In this document: piece after piece, positions 25,497-34,190 of the stretch
Layout of the letters: each line of letters opens with the position of its first letter
How positions within the stretch are numbered: position 1 is the first letter of the stretch
Origin: Bog-756 sp035949055
Lineage (GTDB): Bacteria > Actinomycetota > Acidimicrobiia > Acidimicrobiales > RAAP-2
Length of the DNA stretch: 64,000 bases
Direction of reading: 5' to 3'
Assembly (NCBI GenBank): GCA_035949055.1
Contig: DASZIO010000060.1
Span: forward strand, 124,001 to 188,000
Notes under the pieces: generated by a model
What the model was told of the DNA's origin: nothing
The model's database searches: none
The model's input: the letters and a program-made list of their open reading frames with translations, nothing else
Position numbers and translations under genes: made by a program

Positions 25497-25804
25497 CCGA
25501 CCCCAACATGGGGTGCGAACTATGCGAGGCGGCGCGGATCACCGAATGGTTCCACGAAGACGACATCTGCTGGGTCGCCGCCTGTGAGGTGTGCGACGTG
25601 CCCATGGTGGTCTGGAAGCAGCACGGCAGTAGCCCGTCCGACGCCGAGGTCGAACACATGTTGAGCCGCCTTGGCGTGGTCGCCGATACCCGGCTCGGTG
25701 TCGGCCAATGGTCCGTCGACCCGGTGATGCGCCAGATCCCGGACCATTTCCACGCCCACGCCCGCGACCCGAATTGGTGGTTCCGGCGCTTCGGTCGCGG
25801 CTGA
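25493..25804 (+). CDS. Small HIT-like zinc-ribbon protein
   Basis: This 103-residue protein is translationally coupled to the kinase (GTGA overlap). It begins with CELCEAARITEWFHEDD and contains ICWVAACEVCDVP, giving two CxxC pairs, then WKQHGSSPSDAE. Near the C-terminus HFHAHAR matches the H-x-H-x-H histidine-triad pattern. The order (CxxC, hydrophobic strand, K.H, triad near the end) parallels HIT hydrolases, but the protein is shorter and cysteine-rich. I infer a reduced HIT-like fold; nucleotide hydrolase activity is possible but not shown. An alternative is a zinc-binding protein with a chance triad. Confidence 0.7.
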   Translation: MTDPNMGCELCEAARITEWFHEDDICWVAACEVCDVPMVVWKQHGSSPSDAEVEHMLSRLGVVADTRLGVGQWSVDPVMRQIPDHFHAHARDPNWWFRRFGRG

Positions 25805-25811
25805 AGCCCGC

Positions 25812-26909
25812 GTGATCAAGTACCTGGGGTCCAAGCGCCGTCTCGTACCGGCGCTCACCGCGCTGGCCGAAGCCTCGGGTGCGCGCACCGCGCTCGACCT
25901 GTTCTGCGGGACCACCCGGGTGGCCCAGGCCTGGAAGCGTCTCGGGATCCGGGTCACCGCCGTGGACCGGGCCCGATGCGCTCACGTGCTGGCCCGCTGC
26001 TATGTCGCCACAGACCCTCGAGCCAACCCGGGCCTGGCGGCAGAGGTGGCCGACGCCGTCGATCAGCTCAACGCCGTGGTCGGCCGGCGCGGCTACGTCA
26101 CCGCTACGTTCTGTGAGGCGTCGAGGTATTTCCGGCCGGAGAACGGGGCTCGTATCGACGCGGTGCGCGATGTCATCGAGCGCGACTACGCCGGAACCGA
26201 TCTCTGGCCGGTCCTCATGACCAGCCTGCTCGAAGCGGCCGACCGGGTCGACTCCACCACCGGCCTGCAGATGGCCTATCTGAAGCGGTGGGCGCCGCGG
26301 GCCGAGCAGCCCCTGACCCTGCGGCCTCCCGAGCTGGTGGCCGGGCCAGGTACCGCACTTCGGGGCGACGCTCCGCTGCTGGCCGGGTCGCCGACCCTCG
26401 GCCAGGTGGACCTGGCCTATCTGGATCCCCCGTACAACCAGCACCGCTACGACGCCAACTACCACGTGTGGGAGACCATCGTGGCGTGGGACGCCCCGTC
26501 CCACTACGGCGTGGCGTGCAAGCGGGACGACCTCCGGGACCCGGAGCAACGCAGCGCGTTCAACGGGAGGAGGACCATGCCCGTCGCCCTCGGTCAGGTG
26601 ATCGCCCAGGTGGATGCCGACGTGGTCGTGCTCTCCTACAACAATGAGTCGTGGCTCAGCTTCGACGAACTGCGGGCGCTGTGCGCGGTTCGAGGTCACG
26701 TCGAGGCCCTTGGCTTCGACTCGACCCGCTACGTCGGAGCGAGGATCGGGATCCATAACCCCGCCGGCCGGAAGGTAGGGACGGTCTCCCATGTGCGAAA
26801 CACCGAGTACCTCCTCGTAGTCGGCGATCGTCGCCGGGTTCGACCGATGGTCGACGCGGTGGTCTGCGCCGGACTGGGGACGGCAGTCGAGCGACCGATG
26901 CCGGTTTAG
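25812..26909 (+). CDS. D12-class N6-adenine DNA methyltransferase, orphan
   Basis: This 365-residue Dam/D12-type methylase begins IKYLGSKRRLVP (the D12 N-terminal signature) and LDLFCGTTRVAQAW (SAM-binding motif I). The catalytic motif DPPYNQHRY is at about 205-213, followed by YHVWETIVAWD. No restriction endonuclease, specificity subunit or phage gene is next to it, so it looks like a solitary methylase. The GTG start is 7 nt after the upstream stop, so it may be in the same transcript as the kinase. Methylation could be regulatory or protective. The recognition sequence cannot be predicted. Confidence 0.85.
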   Translation: MIKYLGSKRRLVPALTALAEASGARTALDLFCGTTRVAQAWKRLGIRVTAVDRARCAHVLARCYVATDPRANPGLAAEVADAVDQLNAVVGRRGYVTATFCEASRYFRPENGARIDAVRDVIERDYAGTDLWPVLMTSLLEAADRVDSTTGLQMAYLKRWAPRAEQPLTLRPPELVAGPGTALRGDAPLLAGSPTLGQVDLAYLDPPYNQHRYDANYHVWETIVAWDAPSHYGVACKRDDLRDPEQRSAFNGRRTMPVALGQVIAQVDADVVVLSYNNESWLSFDELRALCAVRGHVEALGFDSTRYVGARIGIHNPAGRKVGTVSHVRNTEYLLVVGDRRRVRPMVDAVVCAGLGTAVERPMPV

Positions 26910-27039
26910 GCAACACGGACGCCGGGGCTGGGTCACCGGTTTGACCGGAACGTCCGAGCCCTGCCAACGTGTTGGCATCCTGTCGGGTTCCTCTCGGTAG
27001 GAACCCACCGTCGGGGACCAGAGGGAGGGATCGACGAAA

Positions 27040-27918
27040 ATGGGAGCACTCGACGGCCGTGTCGCGATCATCACCGGGGCCGGTCGCGGCATCGGACGCG
27101 AGCACGCGCTTCTCTTCGCCGCCGAGGGTGCAAAGGTGGTGGTCAACGATCTCGGAGCCGCGGTCGACGGCTCCGGCGACGATCGATCGCCCGCTGAGCA
27201 GGTGGTGGACGAGATCCGCGCCGCCGGTGGCGAGGCGGTGGTCAACGCCGACGACGTCACCGACTGGGAGGGCGGAAAGCGATTGGTGGATGCCGCGGTC
27301 GAGACGTTCGGCGACCTGCACGTCCTGGTCAACAATGCCGGGATCCTCCGAGACCGGGTACTGGTCAACATGTCCGAATCCGACTGGGACTCGGTGATCC
27401 GGGTCCACCTGAAGGGCCATTTTGTTCCCACCCGCCACGCCGCCGCCTACTGGCGAGAGCGCACCAAATCCGGAATCGCGGTCAAGGCTGCGGTGGTGAA
27501 CACCTCGTCGACGTCGGGGCTGTTGGGCAACCCGGGACAGTCCAATTACGGTGCGGCCAAAGCCGGCCTTGCCGCGTTCACCACCATCGTGGCCGGAGAG
27601 CTGGTGCGTTATGGCGTGCGGGTCAATGCCATCGCCCCGGCGGCGCGCACCCGGATGACCGAACAGACCCCCGGACTGTCCGACATCGTTCGGGCCCCGT
27701 CCGATGCCTCGATGTTCGACAGCTGGGATCCGGCCAACGTCTCTCCGTTGGTTGCCTACCTCTCCACCGAGGGCTGCCCGGCCACCGGCAAGGTGTACTT
27801 CGTACAGGGCGGCGAGATCCGTCGTTTCCTCCCCTGGACGATGAGCGACACCCTCGAGAAGCAAGGCCGGTGGACGGTGGCGGAGCTGCAGGCGGAGATG
27901 CAGCCGCTGGTGGGCTGA
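27040..27918 (+). CDS. SDR family oxidoreductase, 3-hydroxyacyl-CoA dehydrogenase-like
   Basis: This 292-residue short-chain dehydrogenase resembles the (3R)-hydroxyacyl-CoA dehydrogenase domain of peroxisomal multifunctional enzyme and its actinobacterial relatives. TGAGRGIGREHALLFA is the cofactor motif, VVNDLGAAVDGSG and NNAGILRDR are typical of that group, and YGAAK is the active site. The C-terminal extension (GGEIRRFLPWTMSDTLEKQGRW) is also characteristic. A GGGAGGG ribosome site lies 10 nt before the ATG. A role in lipid or steroid side-chain oxidation is likely. The stop is immediately followed by the ATG of an MFS gene. Confidence 0.85.
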   Translation: MGALDGRVAIITGAGRGIGREHALLFAAEGAKVVVNDLGAAVDGSGDDRSPAEQVVDEIRAAGGEAVVNADDVTDWEGGKRLVDAAVETFGDLHVLVNNAGILRDRVLVNMSESDWDSVIRVHLKGHFVPTRHAAAYWRERTKSGIAVKAAVVNTSSTSGLLGNPGQSNYGAAKAGLAAFTTIVAGELVRYGVRVNAIAPAARTRMTEQTPGLSDIVRAPSDASMFDSWDPANVSPLVAYLSTEGCPATGKVYFVQGGEIRRFLPWTMSDTLEKQGRWTVAELQAEMQPLVG

Positions 27919-29610
27919 ATGGGGTCCCCCGGCGGGGGGCCGGGTCGGTCCGGGGGCGACCAGGGCTTCGACACGACAGAGGTGATCGAGGCCGAAGCGA
28001 TGCTCAGTCGCAGCGGGGCCGGCGCCGAAGGCGGGATCGTTGTCCCGTGGCCGGTCTTGTTCCGGCATCGGATGCACCACCGGGTGGCCCGGTCGGACCG
28101 CTACCAGTGGTGGGTGCTGTGGACCGTGCTGGCCGGACTGTTGTCCGTCAACATCACCTTCACCGTCTTTGTGGTGGCCCTTCCTCAGGTAGCTGAACAG
28201 CTGCACACCTCGGTCACCACCCTCACCTGGACGTCCACCGCGCCCTTGCTGGCCTTCGGAGTGGCCGCACCGGTGCTCGGAAAGCTCGGGGACCTGCGTG
28301 GGTACCGACGCCTGTACCTGTGGGGGTTGTCCGGCGCGGCCGTCAGCGTCGTCCTGACGGCCACAGCACCCACCGCCGGTGTCCTCATCGGGGCTCGCCT
28401 CTTGGACGGGATTCAGGGGGCCGCCACCGGTGCGGCCTCGATGGCGCTGGTCCTCCAGGTCTTCTCCCACGAGGACCGGGTCAAGGCCATGGGCTGGTGG
28501 GCGCTGGTGGGCGCGGGCGGCCCGGTGCTCGGGGTGACCATCGGGGCCCCCGTCATCCAGTACCTCGGATGGAGGGCCCTGTTCTGGGGCGAGCTGCCCT
28601 TGATGGCATTGGCGGCCATCCTGGCCGTTGTCGTCCTGCCGACCCGTGATCGGCCCATCCAGGCTGCCCCGGAGGTCGCCGCGGCCGCCGGAGGATCACC
28701 GGCCGGCGCAGGTGACGCAGGCGACACGGGTACCGAGGGCGGCGACCCACCGGGCCGCAGCGACCGCCCCGGGGCCCCGGCTCCGTGGGGCCAGCTCGAC
28801 TGGACCGGCTCGTGGACGCTGGCGGTGTCGGTCACCGCCGCGCTTTTGGCCCTCAATGAGGCGCCCACGTGGGGGTTCACCGCCCCGGCGACCCTGGGCC
28901 TCTTCGGGCTCAGCGTCGCGGCGGGGGCGTACTTCGTGCTCCACGAGCGGCGTGCCCCCCACCCGCTGATCCCCCTCCGGTATTTCGGCATGCGCAACTT
29001 CGTGTTCCCGCTGGGTGCCCGAACGTTCATCAATTTCTCCTACATGGGTGGGTTCTTCCTGTTCCCGATCCTCATGGAGCGCGTCTACGGGTACAGCGAG
29101 ACGCGGGCGGGGCTCATCTCGACGGCGCGCCCGCTCATGTTCTCACTGGTCGCCCCTATGGCCGGTTACGCCGCGGTCCGGGTGGGGGAGCGGTTCTCCG
29201 TCGTGGCGGGCGCGGTGGCGCTCACGGTGTCGATGGTGGTGTTCACCCAGTTCGGCGCGGAGCCCTCCGTCGCCGTGATTGTGATCGCGCTAGCCCTGTC
29301 TGGCATAGGAAACGGCCTCTCCACCCCGTCGACAGCCGCGTCGGCCTCCAATGAGGTGGCCCCGGACGAGTTGGGGGTCATGAGTGCGGCACAGCAGCTC
29401 ATCACCCAGATCGGGATCGTGGCCGGCATACAGGTGATGGTCACCGTCCAGGCATCGGGGCATGGAGGAGTGGGATCGCTGGCTTCGTTCCACCGGGCAT
29501 TCGCCGCCGGCGCGGTGGTGGCCGGCCTCGCCGGGGTGTGCGGATTCCTGATGCGGGATACCCCGCGGCCCGGGAGGACGGCCGCGCCGACGGGGATGCG
29601 CGTTGACTGA
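27919..29610 (+). CDS. MFS transporter, DHA2-like (14 helices)
   Basis: This 563-residue exporter begins with about 60 hydrophilic residues, then helices with LGKLGDLRGYRRLYLWGL (motif A-like) and ARLLDGIQGAATGAA (antiporter motif C-like region). A Gly/Ala/Pro-rich cytoplasmic insertion of about 45 residues (around 250-295) splits the two halves. DHA2 proteins export drugs or lipids by proton antiport. It abuts the SDR stop (TGA then ATG), so the two are cotranscribed; the substrate may relate to lipid metabolism, but this is guesswork. The true start could be one of the internal methionines, as the N-terminus is low-complexity. Confidence 0.8.
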   Translation: MGSPGGGPGRSGGDQGFDTTEVIEAEAMLSRSGAGAEGGIVVPWPVLFRHRMHHRVARSDRYQWWVLWTVLAGLLSVNITFTVFVVALPQVAEQLHTSVTTLTWTSTAPLLAFGVAAPVLGKLGDLRGYRRLYLWGLSGAAVSVVLTATAPTAGVLIGARLLDGIQGAATGAASMALVLQVFSHEDRVKAMGWWALVGAGGPVLGVTIGAPVIQYLGWRALFWGELPLMALAAILAVVVLPTRDRPIQAAPEVAAAAGGSPAGAGDAGDTGTEGGDPPGRSDRPGAPAPWGQLDWTGSWTLAVSVTAALLALNEAPTWGFTAPATLGLFGLSVAAGAYFVLHERRAPHPLIPLRYFGMRNFVFPLGARTFINFSYMGGFFLFPILMERVYGYSETRAGLISTARPLMFSLVAPMAGYAAVRVGERFSVVAGAVALTVSMVVFTQFGAEPSVAVIVIALALSGIGNGLSTPSTAASASNEVAPDELGVMSAAQQLITQIGIVAGIQVMVTVQASGHGGVGSLASFHRAFAAGAVVAGLAGVCGFLMRDTPRPGRTAAPTGMRVD

Positions 29611-29672
29611 TGATTCCGGCGCGGGCGGCGGTCCGGGGATCGATCGACCGCAGACGCCGGACGGTGGCCGGT

Positions 29673-30077
29673 CTACTCCGTCATGGCCTGGATGCGCGAG
29701 GCGATCTCGGCAGCCACGGGATCGGGGGGCATCGACTGAAGGGCCATGAGCTTGGCGATATCCCCTTCGACCTTGATCTTGCCCGACATGAAGGCCTGCA
29801 TGCCCGCCTGAGGATTGCCCTCGACCAGAATCGCCTTGGCCACGTCGTAGTCGAGCGACACCTTGAGATCGACCGGATCGATGTGGCCGGTGTCGAGGAC
29901 CAACTCACCGGTCGTGGTGTCCACATGGGCATCCACCGTCCCGTCGCCGAACGGCACCGCGTCGATCACCAGGTTCATCCTGATGGCCTGCGTTATGGCC
30001 CCCTTCCCGTCGAACTCGCTCCGGATGGACCGGGCCTCGTCCAGCCATTCGTCGCTCAGAAACTGATAGGTGGCCAT
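29673..30077 (-). CDS. SCP2 sterol-carrier domain protein
   Basis: The product is 134 residues, matching a stand-alone SCP2 (sterol transfer, PF02036-type) domain. It begins YQFLSDEWLDEARSIRSEF, contains VDLKVSLDYDVAKAIL, and ends with FMSGKIKVEGDIAKLMAL, the family hallmark. Such proteins bind lipids or acyl-CoAs in actinobacterial lipid catabolism. The ATG is preceded by GGGAG at a 10-nt spacing; the open frame extends ten codons upstream without family sequence. It lies between the lipid-related SDR/MFS pair (convergent) and the esterase (divergent), which fits a lipid context. Confidence 0.8.
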   Translation of the reverse strand: MATYQFLSDEWLDEARSIRSEFDGKGAITQAIRMNLVIDAVPFGDGTVDAHVDTTTGELVLDTGHIDPVDLKVSLDYDVAKAILVEGNPQAGMQAFMSGKIKVEGDIAKLMALQSMPPDPVAAEIASRIQAMTE

Positions 30078-30183
30078 TGCGTCGCTGCTCCCTTGCCGGT
30101 CGGACACGTCGTCTGGCGGACAACACTAACGCTCAACCGACCGTCCCCCGTGGGCCGTGGGCGGCCGTCGCCCACCCGACAGA

Positions 30184-30189
30184 TAGCAT
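30184..30189 (+). promoter_or_regulatory. -10-like element TAGCAT of the esterase-gatCAB unit
   Basis: TAGCAT lies 8 nt before the GTG at 30198 with no ribosome site. If real, it drives the esterase and, through overlapping genes, gatC-gatA-gatB. Confidence 0.45.
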
Positions 30190-30197
30190 CCCTTGTC

Positions 30198-30971
30198 GTG
30201 ACCGCTCCGATCATCCCAGGTGCCGAGCCGTGGTCCTCGGAAGGTGGCTCCCACGGCGTACTCGTCCTGCACGGCTTCACCGGCAATCCCCAGTCCATGC
30301 GGCCCCTGGCCGAAGCGCTGGCCGCGGCGGGCTTTACCGTCGACCTTCCGTTGCTGCCCGGCCACGGCACTTCCATCGAAGACATGGTCCCCACCCGATG
30401 GGAGGATTGGTCCGCGGCGGCCGATGCCGCCTATAAGGCCCTGACCGAACACTGTGACAAGGTGGCGGTGGGTGGACTGTCGATGGGGGGCACCCTCGCT
30501 TGCTGGCTGGCCGAGCACCACCCCGCCATCGCCGGGATCGCCGTCGTCAATCCGTTCGTGGACCCGCCGACCGATGACTACCGGGACGTGATCTGTGGAC
30601 TGCTGGCCGACGGCACGGAGACGGTAGACGGCATTGGTTCCGATATCGCCATGGACGGCGCCGCCGAGGCGGCCTACACCGCCACCCCGCTGGCGGCCGC
30701 CCTCTCCTTCTTCGAGGGAGTCGACGGCGTCGCCGCCCGGCTCGGCGATATCCGGTGCCCTTCGCTGCTCTTGAGTAGCCGTGTCGATCACGTCGTGCCC
30801 ATCGAATCGGGTGACCGCTTCGAAGCCTCGGTGGCCGGGCCGGTCCAACGGGTCTTCCTCGAGCGCAGCTTCCACGTGGCGACGCTCGACTGGGACGCCC
30901 CCGTGATCGAGCAGCAGGTGGTCGCCTTCGCCGCCGAGGTCCTCGGCGGCCCCGGCGTCGCCGCCGCCTGA
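30198..30971 (+). CDS. Alpha/beta-hydrolase, carboxylesterase / monoacylglycerol lipase type
   Basis: This 257-residue serine hydrolase resembles Est30-like carboxylesterases. VLVLHGFTGNP is the oxyanion strand, the nucleophile is Ser95 in VGGLSMGGTLA, Asp lies in SSRVDHVVP and His in RSFHVATLD. LPGHGTSIEDM is also typical. The GTG start is supported by a leaderless-type -10 box. The stop overlaps the gatC start (TGATG), so it is cotranscribed with the amidotransferase genes although no functional link is evident. Substrates of this family are short-chain acyl esters. Confidence 0.85.
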   Translation: MTAPIIPGAEPWSSEGGSHGVLVLHGFTGNPQSMRPLAEALAAAGFTVDLPLLPGHGTSIEDMVPTRWEDWSAAADAAYKALTEHCDKVAVGGLSMGGTLACWLAEHHPAIAGIAVVNPFVDPPTDDYRDVICGLLADGTETVDGIGSDIAMDGAAEAAYTATPLAAALSFFEGVDGVAARLGDIRCPSLLLSSRVDHVVPIESGDRFEASVAGPVQRVFLERSFHVATLDWDAPVIEQQVVAFAAEVLGGPGVAAA

Positions 30972-31279
30972 TGGCGGATCGGATGCGCCTGACGAGGGAG
31001 GACGTCGCCCACGTGGCCGACCTGGCCCGCCTACACCTCACCGACGAGGAGCTCGAATTGTTCACCGACCAGCTGGCTGAAGTGCTCGACCATGCCGAAG
31101 ACATCGCCTCGCTCGACCTCGCCGAGGTGGCACCCACCGCGCACGCCATGGCCTTGACCAATGTGCTGCGACCCGACGAGGTCTTGCCGTGTATCGACCG
31201 GGACGAGGCTTTGGCCCAGGCGCCGGAGGTCGAAGACCACCGCTTCCGGGTACCCCCCATCCTCGGCGAGGCGCCGTGA
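30971..31279 (+). CDS. gatC: Asp-tRNA(Asn)/Glu-tRNA(Gln) amidotransferase subunit C
   Basis: This is the 102-residue GatC subunit, which wraps GatA and GatB in the heterotrimer that converts misacylated Asp-tRNA(Asn) or Glu-tRNA(Gln). LTREDVAHVADLARLHLTDEEL and the C-terminal DEALAQAPEVEDHRFRVPPILG are diagnostic. The ATG overlaps the esterase stop and the last codons overlap gatA (GTGA), giving strict coupling of the three subunits. Confidence 0.93.
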   Translation: MADRMRLTREDVAHVADLARLHLTDEELELFTDQLAEVLDHAEDIASLDLAEVAPTAHAMALTNVLRPDEVLPCIDRDEALAQAPEVEDHRFRVPPILGEAP

Positions 31280-32742
31280 CGGCGTCCCGCCCGTCGACGT
31301 TCCTGGCCAACGCCGTCCGATCCGGGGCGCGGTCGGCCCTGGACGTCCTGGAGGAGTACCTGGCCCGCATCGACGCCGGCGATGCCGCGGTTCACGCCTT
31401 CAACCTGGTCACCGCGGAAGTAGCCCGCCAGCTGGCGATTGCAGTGGATCGCCGGGTGGCGGCCGGGGAAGACCCGGGGCCGTTGGCCGGAGTGCCCGTG
31501 GCCCTGAAGGACAACCTGTGCACCCGGGGGGTACCGACCACCTGCTCGTCGCGCATTCTCGAAGGGTGGCGCCCTCCCTACGACGCGACCGTGGTGACCC
31601 GGCTGCGCGCCGCCGGCGCGGTGATGGTGGGGAAGACCAACATGGACGAATTCGCCATGGGGTCCTCGACGGAAGCGTCGGCCTACGGTCCGACCCGCAA
31701 CCCGCACGACCCGACTCGGGTCCCCGGTGGCTCGTCCGGGGGCTCGGCGGCGGCAGTGGCGGCCGGGTTCGTGCCGTTGGCGCTCGGGTCGGACACCGGC
31801 GGCTCGATCCGCCAGCCGGCTGCTCTGTGTGGTGTGGTCGGGTTGAAGCCAACCTATGGCACGGTCTCGCGCTATGGACTGGTGGCGTTCGCTAGCTCAT
31901 TGGACCAGATCGGACCCCTCGCCACCACGGTGGCCGATGCCGCCCTCCTGTTCACCGTCGTCGGCGGCCACGACCCCTGTGACTCCACCTCTCTCAACCG
32001 CCCGGCGCCACGGATCCTGTCCGTTCTCGACGACGGGGTTGCCGGTCTCACCGTCGGCGTGTTGACTGAGTTCCTCGACGGAGCTGACCCGGACGTGGCC
32101 GCCCGCACGCGGGAGGCCGCCGAGGCCTGCGCCGTCGCCGGGGCGAGGGTGGTGGAGGTCTCGGTTCCGGAGGTGGCCCACGGGCTTTCCGCCTACTACC
32201 TCATCGCGCCGGGCGAGGCTTCCTCCAACCTGGCCCGCTACGACGGCGTACGCTACGGCCTGCGGGTGGACGGCGAGAACACCACGGCCATGAACACCGC
32301 CACCAGATCGGCGGGATTCGGCGCCGAGGTGAAGCGCCGGATCATGCTCGGCACCTACGTGCTGTCGGCCGGATACATCGACGCCTACTACAACCAGGCG
32401 CTCCGGGTGCGCACCATGATCATCGAAGCCTTCGCGGCCGCCTACCGCCGCTGCGATGTCCTGCTGGGCCCGACCGCTCCGACCACCGCTTTTCCGCTCG
32501 GATCGAAGACCGGCGACCCGTTGACCATGTACCTCTCCGATGTCTGCACCATCCCGTCCAACCTGGCCGGCCATCCCGCCGTCAGCGTTCCCTTCGGCAC
32601 CGGCGACGACGGCCTGCCGGTCGGTGTGCAGGTGTTGGGTCCGGCCCTGTCTGAGGGAACCATCCTGAAGGTGGCCGCGGTGGTGGAGGCCGCCGCGCCC
32701 CCGGTGGGGCGGCCGGCGATCGCCGGAGTGACCGGCTCATGA
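31276..32742 (+). CDS. gatA: Asp/Glu-tRNA amidotransferase subunit A
   Basis: This 488-residue amidase-signature subunit hydrolyses glutamine to supply ammonia. The Ser-cisSer-Lys triad is visible: Lys78 in PVALKDNL, Ser153 in PGGSSGGSAAA and nucleophile Ser177 in GSDTGGSIRQPA. The full family length and the C-terminal NLAGHPAVSVPFG and GVQVLGP segments are present. The GTG start overlaps the gatC stop and the end overlaps gatB as ATGA. Confidence 0.95.
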   Translation: MTASRPSTFLANAVRSGARSALDVLEEYLARIDAGDAAVHAFNLVTAEVARQLAIAVDRRVAAGEDPGPLAGVPVALKDNLCTRGVPTTCSSRILEGWRPPYDATVVTRLRAAGAVMVGKTNMDEFAMGSSTEASAYGPTRNPHDPTRVPGGSSGGSAAAVAAGFVPLALGSDTGGSIRQPAALCGVVGLKPTYGTVSRYGLVAFASSLDQIGPLATTVADAALLFTVVGGHDPCDSTSLNRPAPRILSVLDDGVAGLTVGVLTEFLDGADPDVAARTREAAEACAVAGARVVEVSVPEVAHGLSAYYLIAPGEASSNLARYDGVRYGLRVDGENTTAMNTATRSAGFGAEVKRRIMLGTYVLSAGYIDAYYNQALRVRTMIIEAFAAAYRRCDVLLGPTAPTTAFPLGSKTGDPLTMYLSDVCTIPSNLAGHPAVSVPFGTGDDGLPVGVQVLGPALSEGTILKVAAVVEAAAPPVGRPAIAGVTGS

Positions 32743-34190
32743 GGCCGGGGTGGGAGATGGTCGTCGGACTCGAGGTCCACTCCGAGCTCAAGACGGCCAC
32801 CAAGCTCTTCTGCGGGTGCCCCAGCTCGTTCGGGGACGAGCCCAACACCAACATCTGCCCGGTGTGCCTGGGTCTCCCGGGCTCCCTGCCGGTGCTCAAC
32901 CAGAGAGCGGTTGAGCTGGCCATGGCCATCGGCAGCGCTCTGCACTGCGAAATCCGGTCCTCTACCTTCCACCGGAAGAACTACTTCTATCCCGACGAGG
33001 CCAAGGATTACCAGATCACGCAGTACGACGAACCCATCAACGTCCGCGGCTACCTGGACCTCCCCGACGGGAGCCGGGTGCGAGTCGAACGGGCCCACTT
33101 GGAGGAGGACACGGGTAAGACGTCACACGCCGGCACGTCCGGCCGGATCCACGGGGCCGACTACTCGCTCATCGACTACAACCGGTCGGGCGTCCCCTTG
33201 GTGGAGATCGTGAGCGCGCCGGACATGCGCTCGGCCGACCAGGCCCGCGCCTACGCCGCCGAACTGCGAGGGGTGCTCATCGCCTCGGGTGCCTCCGACG
33301 GCAAGATGGAAGAGGGGTCGATGCGGGTCGACGCCAACGTGTCGGTCCGGCGGGCGGGCGGTGACTCATTCGGGACCCGATGCGAAGTCAAGAATCTCAA
33401 TTCGCTCCGCTCCCTCGGCCGAGCCGTGGCGTACGAGGCGGACCGCCAGATCGAGCTGCTCGAGGGGGGGGATGACGTGGTCCAACAGACTCGCCACTGG
33501 GACGAGGACGCCGGCCGCACGGTGGCCCTGCGGTCCAAGGAGGAGGCCTACGATTACCGCTACTTCCTCGAACCCGACCTGGTGCCGCTCGCTCCTGACG
33601 CCGAGTGGATCCGGGCGGTGGGCGACGCGATGGGACCGATGCCCGCCACCCGGCGGGCCCACCTGATCGAATTGCTCGGCGAGGCCGGCCGGGTTCCCGA
33701 GTCGCAAGTCGACCAGGTGGCCACGGTGGTCGATCTCGATCTGGACCGGCTGGTGGCCGCGGCGGTGGAGGCGGGGGTGGGTCCGGGATTGGCGCTGGCC
33801 CGGACGGCCAACGAGGCCGCCACCGATGCGGAGGCGGCCCGCCGACTCGACCCTGCGTCCTACGTTGCCCTCCTCGGCCTGGAGGCGGCGGGAGCCCTCA
33901 CGGCCACCCAGGCCAAGGCGGTGCTGACCGACCTGCTGGCCGCCGGTGGGGGAGACCCGGCCGCCATCGCCGCGGCCAGGGGCTTCGAAGCGATGTCCGA
34001 CGAGACGTTGGCCGCCACGGTGGCCGGCGTGGTAGCCGCCCACCCCGACGAGTGGAGCCGCTACTGCGACGGGGACGAGTCGGACCGCAAGAAACTGACC
34101 GGGTTCTTCGTCGGCCGGGTGATGGGTGCCACGCGCGGTCAGGCGGACGGCAAGGCGGTCACGGCGGAGCTGGAGCGGCTACGGGGCTGA
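32739..34190 (+). CDS. gatB: Asp/Glu-tRNA amidotransferase subunit B
   Basis: This 483-residue subunit binds and phosphorylates the misacylated tRNA. The GatB signature GLEVHSELKTATKLFCGC, NICPVCLGLPGSLPVLN, KNYFYPDEAKDYQITQYD and DYNRSGVPLVEIVS are intact. The C-terminal YqeY-like helical tail ends with FFVGRVMGATRGQADGKAV. Its final 12 bases overlap the convergent GH43-like gene. Confidence 0.95.
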   Translation: MRPGWEMVVGLEVHSELKTATKLFCGCPSSFGDEPNTNICPVCLGLPGSLPVLNQRAVELAMAIGSALHCEIRSSTFHRKNYFYPDEAKDYQITQYDEPINVRGYLDLPDGSRVRVERAHLEEDTGKTSHAGTSGRIHGADYSLIDYNRSGVPLVEIVSAPDMRSADQARAYAAELRGVLIASGASDGKMEEGSMRVDANVSVRRAGGDSFGTRCEVKNLNSLRSLGRAVAYEADRQIELLEGGDDVVQQTRHWDEDAGRTVALRSKEEAYDYRYFLEPDLVPLAPDAEWIRAVGDAMGPMPATRRAHLIELLGEAGRVPESQVDQVATVVDLDLDRLVAAAVEAGVGPGLALARTANEAATDAEAARRLDPASYVALLGLEAAGALTATQAKAVLTDLLAAGGGDPAAIAAARGFEAMSDETLAATVAGVVAAHPDEWSRYCDGDESDRKKLTGFFVGRVMGATRGQADGKAVTAELERLRG

